From Bacillus_AD sp047238185 (GTDB lineage Bacteria; Bacillota; Bacilli; Bacillales; DSM-1321), in contig NZ_JBDFMI010000001.1 in NCBI RefSeq assembly GCF_047238185.1, positions 2,418,001 to 2,482,000 of the forward strand: DNA of 64,000 bases, in the 5' to 3' direction. Positions 24,751 through 34,437 of the stretch are shown here, one piece after another. Within the stretch, counting starts at the first letter, position 1. Each line of letters opens with the position of its first letter. The notes beneath the pieces were generated by a model. It was not told the origin of the DNA, did no database searches, and saw only the letters and a program-made list of their open reading frames with translations. The position numbers and the translations under genes are program-made.

Positions 24751-26424
24751 ATGAAATTTGTTAAGAATGACCAGACCGCCGTGTTCGCATTGGGCGGCCT
24801 TGGCGAAATTGGAAAAAACACGTATGCAGTACAATTCCAGGATGAAATTATTTTAATCGATGCCGGTATCAAGTTCCCCGAAGATGAACTGCTTGGCATC
24901 GATTATGTAATTCCGGATTACTCATACCTTGTCAAAAATGCAGATAAAATTAAAGGCCTTTTTGTTACGCACGGCCACGAAGACCACATCGGCGGTATTC
25001 CGTACTTGCTTAAACAGATCAATATACCGGTATACGGCGGTAAGCTTGCCCTCGGATTGATCAAAAACAAATTGGAAGAGCACGGATTAATGAGATCATC
25101 GACTTTGATTGAAATCAAAGAGGATGATGTGATCAAATTCAGAAAAACGTCCGTTACGTTTTTCCGAACTACACACAGCATTCCAGATTCATATGGAATA
25201 GTGGTAAAAACGCCTCCTGGTCAAATTGTCCATACAGGAGATTTCAAATTTGACTTCACCCCTGTAGGAGAACCGGCAAACTTGACCAAAATGGCTGAAA
25301 TCGGCAAAGAAGGCGTGCTGTGCCTGCTTTCTGACAGCACAAACAGTGAAGTGCCCGATTTCACCATGAGTGAACGAAAAGTCGGTGACACGATACAGGA
25401 TATCTTCAGAAAAGTAGAAGGAAGAGTCATATTCGCAACATTTGCTTCCAATATCCATCGTCTACAGCAGGTTGTTGAAGCAGCTGTTGAAAACGGCCGA
25501 AAGATAGCCGTATTTGGACGAAGCATGGAAGCTGCGATTGAAATTGGACAAGAACTCGGTTATATCAGCTGTCCTGAAGGAACATTCATTGAATCACAGC
25601 AGATCAACCGCCTGCCCGCTAATAAAGTGACGATCCTTTGTACAGGAAGCCAAGGGGAACCGATGGCTGCTTTATCGAGAATTGCGAATGGTACGCACAG
25701 ACAGATCCAGATCATCCCTGGAGATACAGTTGTCTTCTCGTCTTCTCCAATTCCAGGAAACACAATCAGCGTTTCAAGAACAATCAATATGCTCTTTAGA
25801 GCTGGTGCTGATGTTATCCACGGTAAATTGAGCGACATCCATACATCCGGTCACGGCGGCATGGAAGAGCAAAAGCTGATGCTGAGATTGATCAAGCCAA
25901 AATTCTTCATGCCGATTCACGGTGAATACCGTATGCAAAAAATGCACGCCCAGCATGCAATGGATTGCGATGTGCCGGAAGAAAATTGTTTCATCATGGA
26001 TAATGGTGAAGTGCTTGCACTAAGCGCCAATACAGCACAGGTTGCCGGCAAAATCCAATCAGGTTCTGTCTATATCGATGGCAATGGAATCGGCGACATC
26101 GGAAACATCGTCCTGCGTGACCGCCGTATCCTATCTGAAGAGGGATTAGTTGTCGTTGTCGTCAGCATCAACATGAAGGAGTTCAAGATTTCCGCAGGGC
26201 CGGATATCATTTCCCGCGGTTTCGTGTATATGCGTGAATCCGGGGATCTGATCAACGATGCACAGTCCTTGCTCAAAAAACACCTGAATAAGGTGATGGA
26301 ACGCAAGACTAGCCAATGGTCTGAAATTAAAAACGAAATAACAGATACACTGTCTCCTTTCTTATACGAAAAAACAAAACGCCGTCCAATGATCTTGCCG
26401 ATCATCATGGAAGTAGATAAATAA
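24751..26424 (+). CDS. rnjA: Ribonuclease J1
   Basis: Metallo-beta-lactamase/beta-CASP ribonuclease with 5'-3' exo- and endonuclease activity, central to mRNA decay and 16S rRNA maturation. The 557 residues are full length. THGHEDHIGG carries His74, His76, Asp78 and His79 for the two zinc ions; HTGDFKFD and the beta-CASP segment follow, and the C-terminal oligomerisation domain is present. Strong SD is absent; expression is probably coupled to rpoY. In B. subtilis SR1P promotes GapA-RNase J1 interaction; an SR1P-like gene lies at 14.7 kb. Confidence 0.97.
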   Translation: MKFVKNDQTAVFALGGLGEIGKNTYAVQFQDEIILIDAGIKFPEDELLGIDYVIPDYSYLVKNADKIKGLFVTHGHEDHIGGIPYLLKQINIPVYGGKLALGLIKNKLEEHGLMRSSTLIEIKEDDVIKFRKTSVTFFRTTHSIPDSYGIVVKTPPGQIVHTGDFKFDFTPVGEPANLTKMAEIGKEGVLCLLSDSTNSEVPDFTMSERKVGDTIQDIFRKVEGRVIFATFASNIHRLQQVVEAAVENGRKIAVFGRSMEAAIEIGQELGYISCPEGTFIESQQINRLPANKVTILCTGSQGEPMAALSRIANGTHRQIQIIPGDTVVFSSSPIPGNTISVSRTINMLFRAGADVIHGKLSDIHTSGHGGMEEQKLMLRLIKPKFFMPIHGEYRMQKMHAQHAMDCDVPEENCFIMDNGEVLALSANTAQVAGKIQSGSVYIDGNGIGDIGNIVLRDRRILSEEGLVVVVVSINMKEFKISAGPDIISRGFVYMRESGDLINDAQSLLKKHLNKVMERKTSQWSEIKNEITDTLSPFLYEKTKRRPMILPIIMEVDK

Positions 26425-26430
26425 TGGTTT

Positions 26431-26465
26431 AAAAGGCCCCGGTTATAAAAACCGGGGCCTTTTTT
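26431..26465. terminator. Bidirectional terminator rnjA / ktrC
   Basis: AAAAGGCCCCGGTT / AACCGGGGCCTTTT with a 5-base loop and T-tract. Confidence 0.93.
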
Positions 26466-26470
26466 GTGCA

Positions 26471-27130
26471 TTATTCCATTACTTTTTTCTGGAAACGATT
26501 AATATCGGTATCCGCTCCAATGACGATCAAAACATCTCCTGCATTAATGGACTCGTTCGCTTGCGGAGAAACGATGATTTCATTTCCTCTTTTAAAGGCA
26601 ACGATATTGATTCCATACCGTGCACGGATATCGAGATCCATTAACGTTTTGCCATCCAGTTTTTTATTGGCGGCAATCTCAACGATAGAATGCTCATCAG
26701 ACAGTTCTAAATAATCCAACACACTGTTGGAGGCGATTTTGTGGGCAATCCTTCTCCCCATGTCTCTCTCAGGGTGGACAACATGGTCAGCGCCAATTTT
26801 AATAAGCACTTTCTCATGATAATCATTGGTTGCCTTCACCGTAATATCCTTGACCCCTAATTCTTTTAATATTAACGTAGTAAGAATGCTCGCTTGAATA
26901 TTATCTCCTATGGCAACAATGACGTGGTCAAAATTGCGGATACCCAGACTTTTAAGAACCGATTCATCCGTCGTATCCCCTATCACAGCGTGAGATGCAA
27001 TTGAAGCGAACTCATTGACACGGTCTTCATCATGGTCAATGGCCAGGACTTCCATCCCTTCTTCGATCAATTCACGGCAAATGCTGCCGCCAAACCGCCC
27101 TAATCCAATTACTGCGAATTCTTTCTTCAC
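26471..27130 (-). CDS. ktrC: KtrC, RCK regulatory subunit of a K+ channel
   Basis: Cytoplasmic RCK protein of 219 residues that gates the KtrD-type potassium channel. An N-terminal Rossmann fold (AVIGLGRFGGSICREL) binds ATP/ADP, and the C-terminal RCK_C domain (LDIRARYGINIVAFKRG) binds c-di-AMP in B. subtilis KtrC. The GTG at 27130 is preferred: GGAGG lies seven bases upstream and it gives the B. subtilis start KKEFAVIGLG. The membrane partner ktrD is not in this window. Confidence 0.93.
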   Translation of the reverse strand: MKKEFAVIGLGRFGGSICRELIEEGMEVLAIDHDEDRVNEFASIASHAVIGDTTDESVLKSLGIRNFDHVIVAIGDNIQASILTTLILKELGVKDITVKATNDYHEKVLIKIGADHVVHPERDMGRRIAHKIASNSVLDYLELSDEHSIVEIAANKKLDGKTLMDLDIRARYGINIVAFKRGNEIIVSPQANESINAGDVLIVIGADTDINRFQKKVME

Positions 27131-27333
27131 AATTATTCCTCCACCATCTAAAAGCTTGTTGAATCTCCCCATATTCTAACATACTTACCTAAATTCAACC
27201 AAGCTCTCAATTATCCATGTTGCCTACCAATCTCCACGGCGAAAGCGAACATCCTGCAGCGGTTATCGTTCTCTATGTATGACTGACAAATGGGGAACCT
27301 ATAAAAAATGGCGATGGTTATTTTTTTCTTACT

Positions 27334-27367
27334 AAAAAAGCGGCATGATAATACATGCCCCTTTTTT
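27334..27367 (-). terminator. Terminator of the M3 peptidase gene
   Basis: GGCATG / CATGCC around a 6-base loop with flanking A and T tracts, ten bases after the peptidase stop. Confidence 0.75.
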
Positions 27368-27376
27368 GTATGTTTA

Positions 27377-29071
27377 TTACAACGCCTTATCATCTATAGA
27401 GTTAAGATAACCGCTTATTTCGCCAACTACCGACTCCACGCACCCTTTCTCAAATGGAGAAATCAAATTTGCTGTTTTTACCAACTCAAGGAATGTCCTG
27501 CTCCCTCCTTCACGGCATAGTTTCACATAATCGGCCCATGCCGAATCGAAGTCTTCACGAGAGCGTTTCCAGAATTGAAATGCGCAGATTTGCGCCAATG
27601 TATAATCAATATAATAAAATGGCGATTGATATATGTGGCTTTGGCGTTGCCAGAAAGCCCCGCTTTCCAAGTAGGCAATCCCATCATAATTGCGGTGGGG
27701 CAAGTATTTCTCCTCTATGGACTTCCAAGCAAGATTTCTTTCCTTCGGAGTAACATCCGGGTTTCCGTATACAAAATGCTGAAACTCATCGACAGCCACT
27801 CCATAAGGCAAGAAAAGCAATGCACTGCTTAAATGGGCGAATTTATATTTTTCCTCGTCTTCTTTAAAGAATTTACCCATCCACGGCCATGTGAAAAACT
27901 CCATCGACATAGAATGGATCTCACATGCTTCCATTGTCGGAAAAGTATATTCAGGGATGTCAAAATGACGGCTCTCAAACACCTGGAAGGCATGCCCGGC
28001 CTCATGGGTCAATACATCGATATCATCGCTTGTTCCATTGAAATTGGAAAAGATAAAGGGAGATTTATAGTCTGGCAGGAATGTGCAATAGCCTCCTCCA
28101 GCTTTACCCTTCTTAGCCACAAGATCCATCAGTCCATTATCCAGCATATAATCGAAGAACTGCCCAGTCTCAAAAGAAAGCTCTTCATACATCTTCTTTC
28201 CTTGTTCTATGATCCATTCCGGCTCCCCTTTGGGTACAGGATTGCCGCTGGAGAATTCAAAGGATTCATCATAAAAAGTAAAATGTTCAACTCCTATCCG
28301 CTCACCTTGCCTCTTTCGGAGCTCAGTTGCTAGCGGAACTATATAATCCTTTACCTGTTCACGGAAAGCAGCTACCATGTCCGCATTATAATCCAAACGG
28401 CTCATTCTGTAATAACCGAGTTCAATATAATTCTCATACCCTAGTTTTTGAGCCATCTGAGTGCGCACTTTGACCAACTTATCATAAATTGTATCAAACT
28501 CTTCCCTATGTTCCTCCATAAAAGCAAAAACTGCTTTCAAAGATTTCTTACGCACCTTCCGATCCTTCGATTGTAAATAAGGGCCCATTTGCGCGATTGT
28601 ATATTCTTTATCATCCCAAACAATTTTGGCTGATGCTATCAATTGTGTATAGTCCGTAGCCAGTTTATTCTCCAGCTTCAAATCTTCAATTATAACCGGT
28701 GAAAAAGTCTTCAATTTCGCTTCCGCCAGCAAAAATAAGGTCTTGCCCCATTTTTCTTCCAATTGATTTCTATACTTGGACTCTAGCAGCATTTTATAGA
28801 ACATAGAGTCATATTCTTCAAACTCAGGAGATACCTCGTCTAAATAGGCCTGTTCTTCCTTATAAAATACATCATTCGTATCCACCGTATGGCGGATATA
28901 TACCAGGTCCTTCATCGTATTCAATTTATTCCGAACATCATTTATGTTTTTCAACGCCTCATTTTGAGCGCCAACAGTAGAAGCTTCCTTAAACTGTTTA
29001 AAACAAAGGTCAAATGATTGCTTATATTCTTCCAAATTAGGCCTTACATACGTATATTCTTCAAATTTCAC
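27377..29071 (-). CDS. M3 family oligoendopeptidase (PepF-like)
   Basis: Cytoplasmic zinc metallopeptidase of 564 residues cutting oligopeptides. The HExxH motif is in LTHEAGHAFQVFESR near residue 357, with the third zinc ligand Glu in TMEACEIHSMSMEF about 25 residues on. The rest is the helical M3 fold. The GTG at 29071 is chosen because GAAGGAG ends nine bases before it; the longer ATG frame begins inside the SD region. It is close to the unnamed pepF-type genes of Bacillus rather than to a named B. subtilis ortholog at this location. Confidence 0.88.
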   Translation of the reverse strand: MKFEEYTYVRPNLEEYKQSFDLCFKQFKEASTVGAQNEALKNINDVRNKLNTMKDLVYIRHTVDTNDVFYKEEQAYLDEVSPEFEEYDSMFYKMLLESKYRNQLEEKWGKTLFLLAEAKLKTFSPVIIEDLKLENKLATDYTQLIASAKIVWDDKEYTIAQMGPYLQSKDRKVRKKSLKAVFAFMEEHREEFDTIYDKLVKVRTQMAQKLGYENYIELGYYRMSRLDYNADMVAAFREQVKDYIVPLATELRKRQGERIGVEHFTFYDESFEFSSGNPVPKGEPEWIIEQGKKMYEELSFETGQFFDYMLDNGLMDLVAKKGKAGGGYCTFLPDYKSPFIFSNFNGTSDDIDVLTHEAGHAFQVFESRHFDIPEYTFPTMEACEIHSMSMEFFTWPWMGKFFKEDEEKYKFAHLSSALLFLPYGVAVDEFQHFVYGNPDVTPKERNLAWKSIEEKYLPHRNYDGIAYLESGAFWQRQSHIYQSPFYYIDYTLAQICAFQFWKRSREDFDSAWADYVKLCREGGSRTFLELVKTANLISPFEKGCVESVVGEISGYLNSIDDKAL

Positions 29072-29170
29072 GTTTAACGGCTCCTTCTTCATTCAGATTT
29101 AAATACCATGATTAAATAATCATTGGCCAATCAGCCGCCAATTCCCTTCAAACGGCTGCTTGGCATATCC

Positions 29171-30988
29171 TTAGGCGCTATTCAATTGATATTGGGCCTG
29201 TATCAATTGATAATAATGGCCCTTGTTTTCCATCAATTGATCGTGGTTGCCCTGTTCCTTGATGTTTCCTTGTTCCAATACATAAATCACATCACAATCG
29301 CGGATAGTGGACAGACGGTGGGCGATAATGATGGATGTACGATTTTTCAACAGCTTCTTCAAGGCATTCTGTATTTTCATTTCTGTCTCTGTATCGATGC
29401 TTGCAGTCGCTTCATCAAGAATAATGATTTTTGGATCAGCCAATAACGCTCTTGAGAAGGATAGCAACTGCCGTTCCCCGACGGATAGAATATTCCCTCT
29501 TTCCTCTACCTCCGTTTGATAGCCCTGCGGAAGCTTTACAATAAAATCATCTGCTCCTACTGCCTTTGCTGCTGCCATTACCTCTTCATCACTGGCAAGC
29601 GGATTTCCGAAACGGATATTTTCCATAATGGTCCCCGAGAAGATAAATGTATCCTGCAAGACAATTGAAATATTCCTTCTTAAAGAATAGAGCGAAGCGT
29701 CCTTAACATCTATTCCGTCGATGGACACCTGTCCGGCTGTACAATCATAGAATCGGCTTATTAAATTGGCGATTGTTGTTTTGCCCGAACCGGTATGTCC
29801 GACAAGGGCCACTCTTTGCCCAGCTTTCATTTCAAGATTAATGCCTTTCAGCGCTTTTCTCTTTTGATCATACGAAAACTCAACATCTTTGAAAACGATT
29901 CTTCCTTTAAGATCAGAAAATTCGATTGGATGTTCTTTCTCACTCACATTCGGTTTCTCATCCAAAAACTCAAAAATACGCTCAGAGGAAGCCATTCCAA
30001 TCAGCAATTGATTATATAACTGCCCAAGCCGGGAAATCGGATCCCAAAACATCCCCAAATAAAAGGCAAAGGAAACGAAAACACCTAAATCCATTTGTCC
30101 GGTACTGATCAAATGCGAACCGTACCATAGAAGGACAGCCGTTCCAAGGGCGTTTGCCATATCCACAAACGGGCGGAACATGGCATTTTTTTGGGAAGCC
30201 TTTCTCCAGCTCTCAAACAGTTCAGAATTAACACCGTCAAAAAATTGCATATTTTCTTTCTCTTGTGTAAAAGATTGTGTAACCCGTATCCCTTGGATGC
30301 TTTCGTTCAAATGTGAATTTAGCTTTGATTGAATCAAGCGGACTTCCTGCCAGCTTCGGCGGATTTTTTTCCGCAAGCTTGTTGAAATGAAAAACATCAA
30401 AGGCATAATGACGAGTACAGCTAATGTCAATTGCGGGCTCAATGTAAACAGGATGACGATGATACCGATCAACGTGATGCTGTCCATCAATAAGTTGATT
30501 ACCCCATTAGTAAACAAGTCCTGCAAAGAATTAATATCATTCATAATCCTTACAAGAATCGACCCTGCAGAACGCTGGTCAAAGAAACGATTGGACAAGG
30601 ACTGTACATGTGTAAACAGGTGCTTTCTTAAATCATAGATGATTTTCTGCCCCAACTGATTCATCCATTTAAATCGGAAGACGTTTACGGCATACGAAAC
30701 AACATATAATACAGCAATCAAAGAAACCATTTTGACAAGCAGTGAACTGTCTTTGTTCATGATCGCTTGGTCAAGGGTGTATATTCCGATTAAAATCGGA
30801 ATGGCAAGCCTGATTAATGTTGTGACGACCATGGAAGCGATAGAAAGAGGCAAAAGCCCCTTCCTATAAGGCTTCATGTAACTCATTAGCCGAAGCATCT
30901 GCTTCCAGTTAAACGGCTTGTCAATCGCCTGGTCTGTGGAATAATTAAATCTCTTCATTACTTGAGGATTCATTTGGCGTGTTTTCAT
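29171..30988 (-). CDS. yknV: ABC exporter half-transporter, YknV-like
   Basis: Membrane (six helices) plus ATPase half-transporter, 605 residues from the ATG at 30988, where AGGTGG lies four bases upstream; the longer frame runs back into the preceding gene. Walker A GHTGSGKTTI and Walker B IIILDEATASID are canonical, but the signature reads LSVGERQ instead of LSGGQ. Together with the partner gene 25 bp upstream this makes an asymmetric heterodimer like BmrCD or TM287/288. Length and pairing match B. subtilis yknV. Substrate unknown; multidrug or lipid export is the usual role. Confidence 0.85.
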   Translation of the reverse strand: MKTRQMNPQVMKRFNYSTDQAIDKPFNWKQMLRLMSYMKPYRKGLLPLSIASMVVTTLIRLAIPILIGIYTLDQAIMNKDSSLLVKMVSLIAVLYVVSYAVNVFRFKWMNQLGQKIIYDLRKHLFTHVQSLSNRFFDQRSAGSILVRIMNDINSLQDLFTNGVINLLMDSITLIGIIVILFTLSPQLTLAVLVIMPLMFFISTSLRKKIRRSWQEVRLIQSKLNSHLNESIQGIRVTQSFTQEKENMQFFDGVNSELFESWRKASQKNAMFRPFVDMANALGTAVLLWYGSHLISTGQMDLGVFVSFAFYLGMFWDPISRLGQLYNQLLIGMASSERIFEFLDEKPNVSEKEHPIEFSDLKGRIVFKDVEFSYDQKRKALKGINLEMKAGQRVALVGHTGSGKTTIANLISRFYDCTAGQVSIDGIDVKDASLYSLRRNISIVLQDTFIFSGTIMENIRFGNPLASDEEVMAAAKAVGADDFIVKLPQGYQTEVEERGNILSVGERQLLSFSRALLADPKIIILDEATASIDTETEMKIQNALKKLLKNRTSIIIAHRLSTIRDCDVIYVLEQGNIKEQGNHDQLMENKGHYYQLIQAQYQLNSA

Positions 30989-31013
30989 AGTTCCACCTCT
31001 CTTTCTGGCCGTG

Positions 31014-32759
31014 TCAAGCATGCGCCATTTTCTCATAATCGCTGAATTGTATATCATATATGGATCGATACAAACCTTGGTTTGCGACCAATTGCTGATG
31101 CGTTCCGCGCTCGATGACTCTTCCTTCATGAAGAACCAATATCTCATCGCAGTGTTTTACTGATGAAATACGGTGTGCGATTACAATCGTTGAACGCTCC
31201 TTCATCACTTCTTTCAAGGCAGCTTGAATGCTTTGTTCTGTTTGCATATCAACTGCACTGGTCGCATCATCCAAAATGAGGATTCCCGGATTCAGGCAAA
31301 TAGCCCGAGCGATAGCTATTCTTTGCTTCTGGCCGCCTGACAGGCCCAATCCCCGTTCCCCAAGGAGCGTATCATACCCATCCGGCAAGGTTTCAATAAA
31401 CTCATGTGCCTGTGCACGTTTAGCAGCTTCAACAATTTCCGCAAAGGTAGCATTCGGTTTTCCATAAGAAATATTGTCTCTGATAGATGAAGAAAACAAA
31501 AAAGATTCCTGAAGCACAAAACCGATATTCCCCCTTAATGTCTCTAATGAATAGGTATGTATATCTTCACCATCAATGCGGATTTCGCCTTTAGTAGGTT
31601 CGTAGAATCGGGTAATTAATTGCGTAAGCGATGTTTTTCCGCTTCCTGTTGCCCCGATAAGCCCTAAAGTCTTACCTGCAGACAAATGGAAGGAAATATC
31701 CTCCAAGGCGTTATTATCGCTTTCTGCATATTTTAATGACACTGAATCAAACAGAACATCCCCCCGTAAATGCTCCACTGCTGCCGGTGCTTCACATTCC
31801 TGGATATGCCAATCTTTTTCCAATACCTCTATCAATCTTTCACCGGAAGCTTTTGATTGTGAAAATAAATTGATAATGTAACCGACATTCGTGATTGGCC
31901 AGACTATATACCAAACAAGGCTATAGAAGGCGACTAGTTCCCCTGGCTTCAATGATCCGTCAATGACTAAATATCCCCCATAAATAAATAGAAGCACTAC
32001 AGAGAATTGGCCGCATAATTCCATCAGAGGAAAGAACTTCGACATGATATTCGAAGTAAATATGTATTGATCGCGATAATGTCCGTTCGCATCATTGAAC
32101 TTATTGATTTCAAAATCCTCGCGGGACAGTGATTTAACCGTCTGGATGCCGCTTATATTTTCCTGGACATTCGTATTCAGTTTACCGAATGATTTTCTGA
32201 TCCCCCTGAATGCAGGCGAAATCTTCTTTTCAAATCTGTATACCACAACAGCCAAAAACGGCAATGTAACCATCGTGGCGAATGTAAGCGGGACAGAGTA
32301 ACTGAACATCACAGCAAAGCTTACAACAATCAGCGCAACTACACGAATAGCTTCGGCAATCCCAAATGATAAAAAGAATCGGAACCCTTCCACATCCGCT
32401 GTTAAGCGCGACATCAAATCCCCTGTTTTAGCACTGTCGTAATATCTGAAACTCAGATACTGCAGTTTTTCATATAAAGCATTCCGTAAATGATAAACTG
32501 CTTTTATCCCGAATACATCACCATAATACTGATTCATGTAAGACGAGAACCCTTTTACCATCATCAACAAGACGAATCCGACCGCCAGATAAGGAATTAA
32601 ACCGTATTTCCCCTTACCTATTACATCGTCAATCGTAACTTGCAGGATAATGGGATATACAACCGTCACCCCAGTAATTAAAAGCAAAAAAAGCAAAGAA
32701 ATAAATAATTGAGACCGATACGGCCAGTAAAATGCTTTCAATCGCTTAAATGTATCCAT
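31014..32759 (-). CDS. yknU: ABC exporter half-transporter, YknU-like
   Basis: Partner half-transporter of 581 residues: six membrane helices, then an ATPase domain with Walker A GATGSGKTSL and a canonical signature LSGGQKQRIAIARA. Walker B is ILILDDATSAVD, where Asp replaces the catalytic Glu. The degenerate ATP site is therefore made by this Walker B and the YknV signature, leaving one competent site. First gene of the pair; no regulator gene is adjacent. Confidence 0.86.
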   Translation of the reverse strand: MDTFKRLKAFYWPYRSQLFISLLFLLLITGVTVVYPIILQVTIDDVIGKGKYGLIPYLAVGFVLLMMVKGFSSYMNQYYGDVFGIKAVYHLRNALYEKLQYLSFRYYDSAKTGDLMSRLTADVEGFRFFLSFGIAEAIRVVALIVVSFAVMFSYSVPLTFATMVTLPFLAVVVYRFEKKISPAFRGIRKSFGKLNTNVQENISGIQTVKSLSREDFEINKFNDANGHYRDQYIFTSNIMSKFFPLMELCGQFSVVLLFIYGGYLVIDGSLKPGELVAFYSLVWYIVWPITNVGYIINLFSQSKASGERLIEVLEKDWHIQECEAPAAVEHLRGDVLFDSVSLKYAESDNNALEDISFHLSAGKTLGLIGATGSGKTSLTQLITRFYEPTKGEIRIDGEDIHTYSLETLRGNIGFVLQESFLFSSSIRDNISYGKPNATFAEIVEAAKRAQAHEFIETLPDGYDTLLGERGLGLSGGQKQRIAIARAICLNPGILILDDATSAVDMQTEQSIQAALKEVMKERSTIVIAHRISSVKHCDEILVLHEGRVIERGTHQQLVANQGLYRSIYDIQFSDYEKMAHA

Positions 32760-32892
32760 AATTACCCCCTCTATCGCATATTATAATGGCTAAATTACCC
32801 ATTTTTACAGAAAACTGTAATATCTAATATATCGGTTTTCGAAATAAATTTCCACTATTTTATTTATTTTATTAATTCTGACTATTTTAAAC

Positions 32893-32954
32893 AAAAAAAA
32901 GAAAGCATCGGTTTGCAGCAGGCAATGCCATTAGCAACCGATGCTCTCTTTTTT
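32893..32954. terminator. Long bidirectional hairpin upstream of yknU / after ykuV
   Basis: GAAAGCATCGGTT pairs with AACCGATGCTCTC, loop of about 22 bases, A and T tracts on the flanks; on the minus strand it follows the ykuV stop. Confidence 0.8.
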
Positions 32955-32955
32955 A

Positions 32956-33411
32956 TTATTCAGCTTGCTCACTTTCGTTCAATACACGGTTCACCCGTTT
33001 TTCCAGCATTTTCATTCCGCTGCCGCCAGCTTGGAAGTGGCGAAGGACTCCTGTTTTATCAAACACATAATAAGCAGGCACATATTGATTTTCAAACGCA
33101 TCATTCAATTTCAATTCACTGTCCACAAAAATAGGTTGAGTAATATTGTGTTCGGAAGCAACCCTTTTAATGTCTTCAATATTTAAATCGTCTTCAGAAC
33201 GAGGCATATGCACTGCTACTACGTTCAATTGATCTTTATAGCGATCCCGAAACTCGTTGACTTGCGGCATCGCTTCTTTGCAAAGATGGCATGAAATCGA
33301 CCAGAAGTGGATCAATGTCGGTTTCTCTCCAATTAATTGTTCTTTAGTGACTTCTCCGTTCAACCACTCAGTAGCGCCTGTTAATTCAGGCATATCAGCT
33401 CTTAATTTCAT
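32956..33411 (-). CDS. ykuV: YkuV, thioredoxin-like thiol-disulfide oxidoreductase
   Basis: Cytoplasmic TlpA/thioredoxin-fold protein of 151 residues. The active site is FWSISCHLCKEA, with Cys41 and Cys44 (CHLC). The C-terminal half carries HMPRSEDDLN and VPAYYVFDKTGVLRHFQAGG, near-identical to B. subtilis YkuV, whose structure and redox activity are known. The internal ATG at 33411 (MKLRADMPEL) is used; GGAGG lies 11 bases upstream. Downstream of ykuU with a terminator-like hairpin between them. Confidence 0.93.
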   Translation of the reverse strand: MKLRADMPELTGATEWLNGEVTKEQLIGEKPTLIHFWSISCHLCKEAMPQVNEFRDRYKDQLNVVAVHMPRSEDDLNIEDIKRVASEHNITQPIFVDSELKLNDAFENQYVPAYYVFDKTGVLRHFQAGGSGMKMLEKRVNRVLNESEQAE

Positions 33412-33441
33412 TTTATACTGCACCTCCGTATGTATTTTTTG

Positions 33442-33468
33442 AAAAAAGAGACCTAACATATAGTTAGG
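33442..33468 (-). terminator. Terminator or attenuator between ykuU and ykuV
   Basis: CCTAAC / GTTAGG with a 5-base loop, then TCTCTTTTTT on the minus strand. Confidence 0.6.
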
Positions 33469-33490
33469 CCTACTTATAGGTATCTAAAAA

Positions 33491-34033
33491 TCAAAGTGTT
33501 TTTTGGCCTGGTCTCCAGTTGGCAGGGCATAATCCACCAGTTTGAAGAGCTTGCAGCACACGAAGGGTTTCATCCACATCACGGCCGATGTTGTTATGGT
33601 TCACTACTTGATATTGCAATTCGCCTTCTGGGTTGATGATGAACAATCCGCGCAATGCAACTCCTTCTTCCTCGATTAAAACACCATATTCACGGGAAAT
33701 AGAATGGTTCGTATCCGCAGCCAATGGATATTTCAAATCCCCTAAGCCGTTGTCTTTACGGTCTGTATTGATCCAAGCCAAATGGGTATGGATTGTATCA
33801 GTTGAAGCACCGATTACAACCGCATCCAAATCTTCGAATTCATCATAGCGGTCAGACATTGCTGTAATTTCTGTCGGGCATACAAATGTAAAGTCCATTG
33901 GATAGAAGAATAAAACAGTCCATTTATCATTTTTCATGTTTTCTTCAAGACTTACTTTACCAAATTCCTTGTTTGCTAAAACAGCTTCCATTTCAAAACG
34001 TGGAGCTTGTTTTGCTACCATGCGCTCTGCCAT
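33491..34033 (-). CDS. ykuU: YkuU, 2-Cys peroxiredoxin
   Basis: AhpC/Prx1-type peroxiredoxin of 180 residues. Peroxidatic Cys52 is in DFTFVCPTEI, resolving Cys169 in GGLCPANWRPG. The Prx1-type GVALRGLFIINPEG segment is present. The ATG at 34033 (MAERMVAKQ) has GGAGG seven bases upstream and gives the B. subtilis YkuU length. YkuV may be its reductant (inference from pairing). Confidence 0.94.
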   Translation of the reverse strand: MAERMVAKQAPRFEMEAVLANKEFGKVSLEENMKNDKWTVLFFYPMDFTFVCPTEITAMSDRYDEFEDLDAVVIGASTDTIHTHLAWINTDRKDNGLGDLKYPLAADTNHSISREYGVLIEEEGVALRGLFIINPEGELQYQVVNHNNIGRDVDETLRVLQALQTGGLCPANWRPGQKTL

Positions 34034-34380
34034 CAAAATCCCTCCAAAATTATAAAAGATTATTTGAATCGAGAATATCATTTAAATATTCTCAATTATA
34101 TATTTTCTCGACAAGACTCATTATAACACCTACAGTATATAAGTCAAACAATTAATTAAAATAAATATTATCTGATAAGCATTTTAATTTAAACGAAAAC
34201 TGCCCGACATTTCCCTGTAAGCTTACTATAATAGTATCATTGATTTGTTTTCTTATAAAACGAAATGCTACGAAAATTCCCCTATTTGTGACATTTTTTT
34301 CACAGTCCTCTGCTTTGTGCATTCGTTTTATAGACTGCAGATCTAAACTAGAGTCTCTCATATTTTGTTATCGCACACCA
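34034..34380. other. Intergenic region dapL - ykuU
   Basis: About 350 bases, presumably containing the ykuU promoter. Short ORFs on both strands lack an SD. Nothing else recognised. Confidence 0.45.
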
Positions 34381-34410
34381 AAAAACGCCCAGAATCACTC
34401 TGAGCGCTTT
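34381..34410 (-). terminator. Terminator of dapL
   Basis: CGCCCAGA / TCTGAGCG (imperfect) with a 5-base loop, then a T-run on the minus strand, 27 bp after the dapL stop. Confidence 0.7.
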
Positions 34411-34437
34411 CGTTTGCCGCAGAAAATAAGATTATCC

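Noticed and set aside
31014..31147. Longest frame of yknV extending back into yknU
   Set aside because: The internal ATG at 30988 has a good SD, and the extension overlaps the C-terminus of yknU without similarity to ABC transporters.
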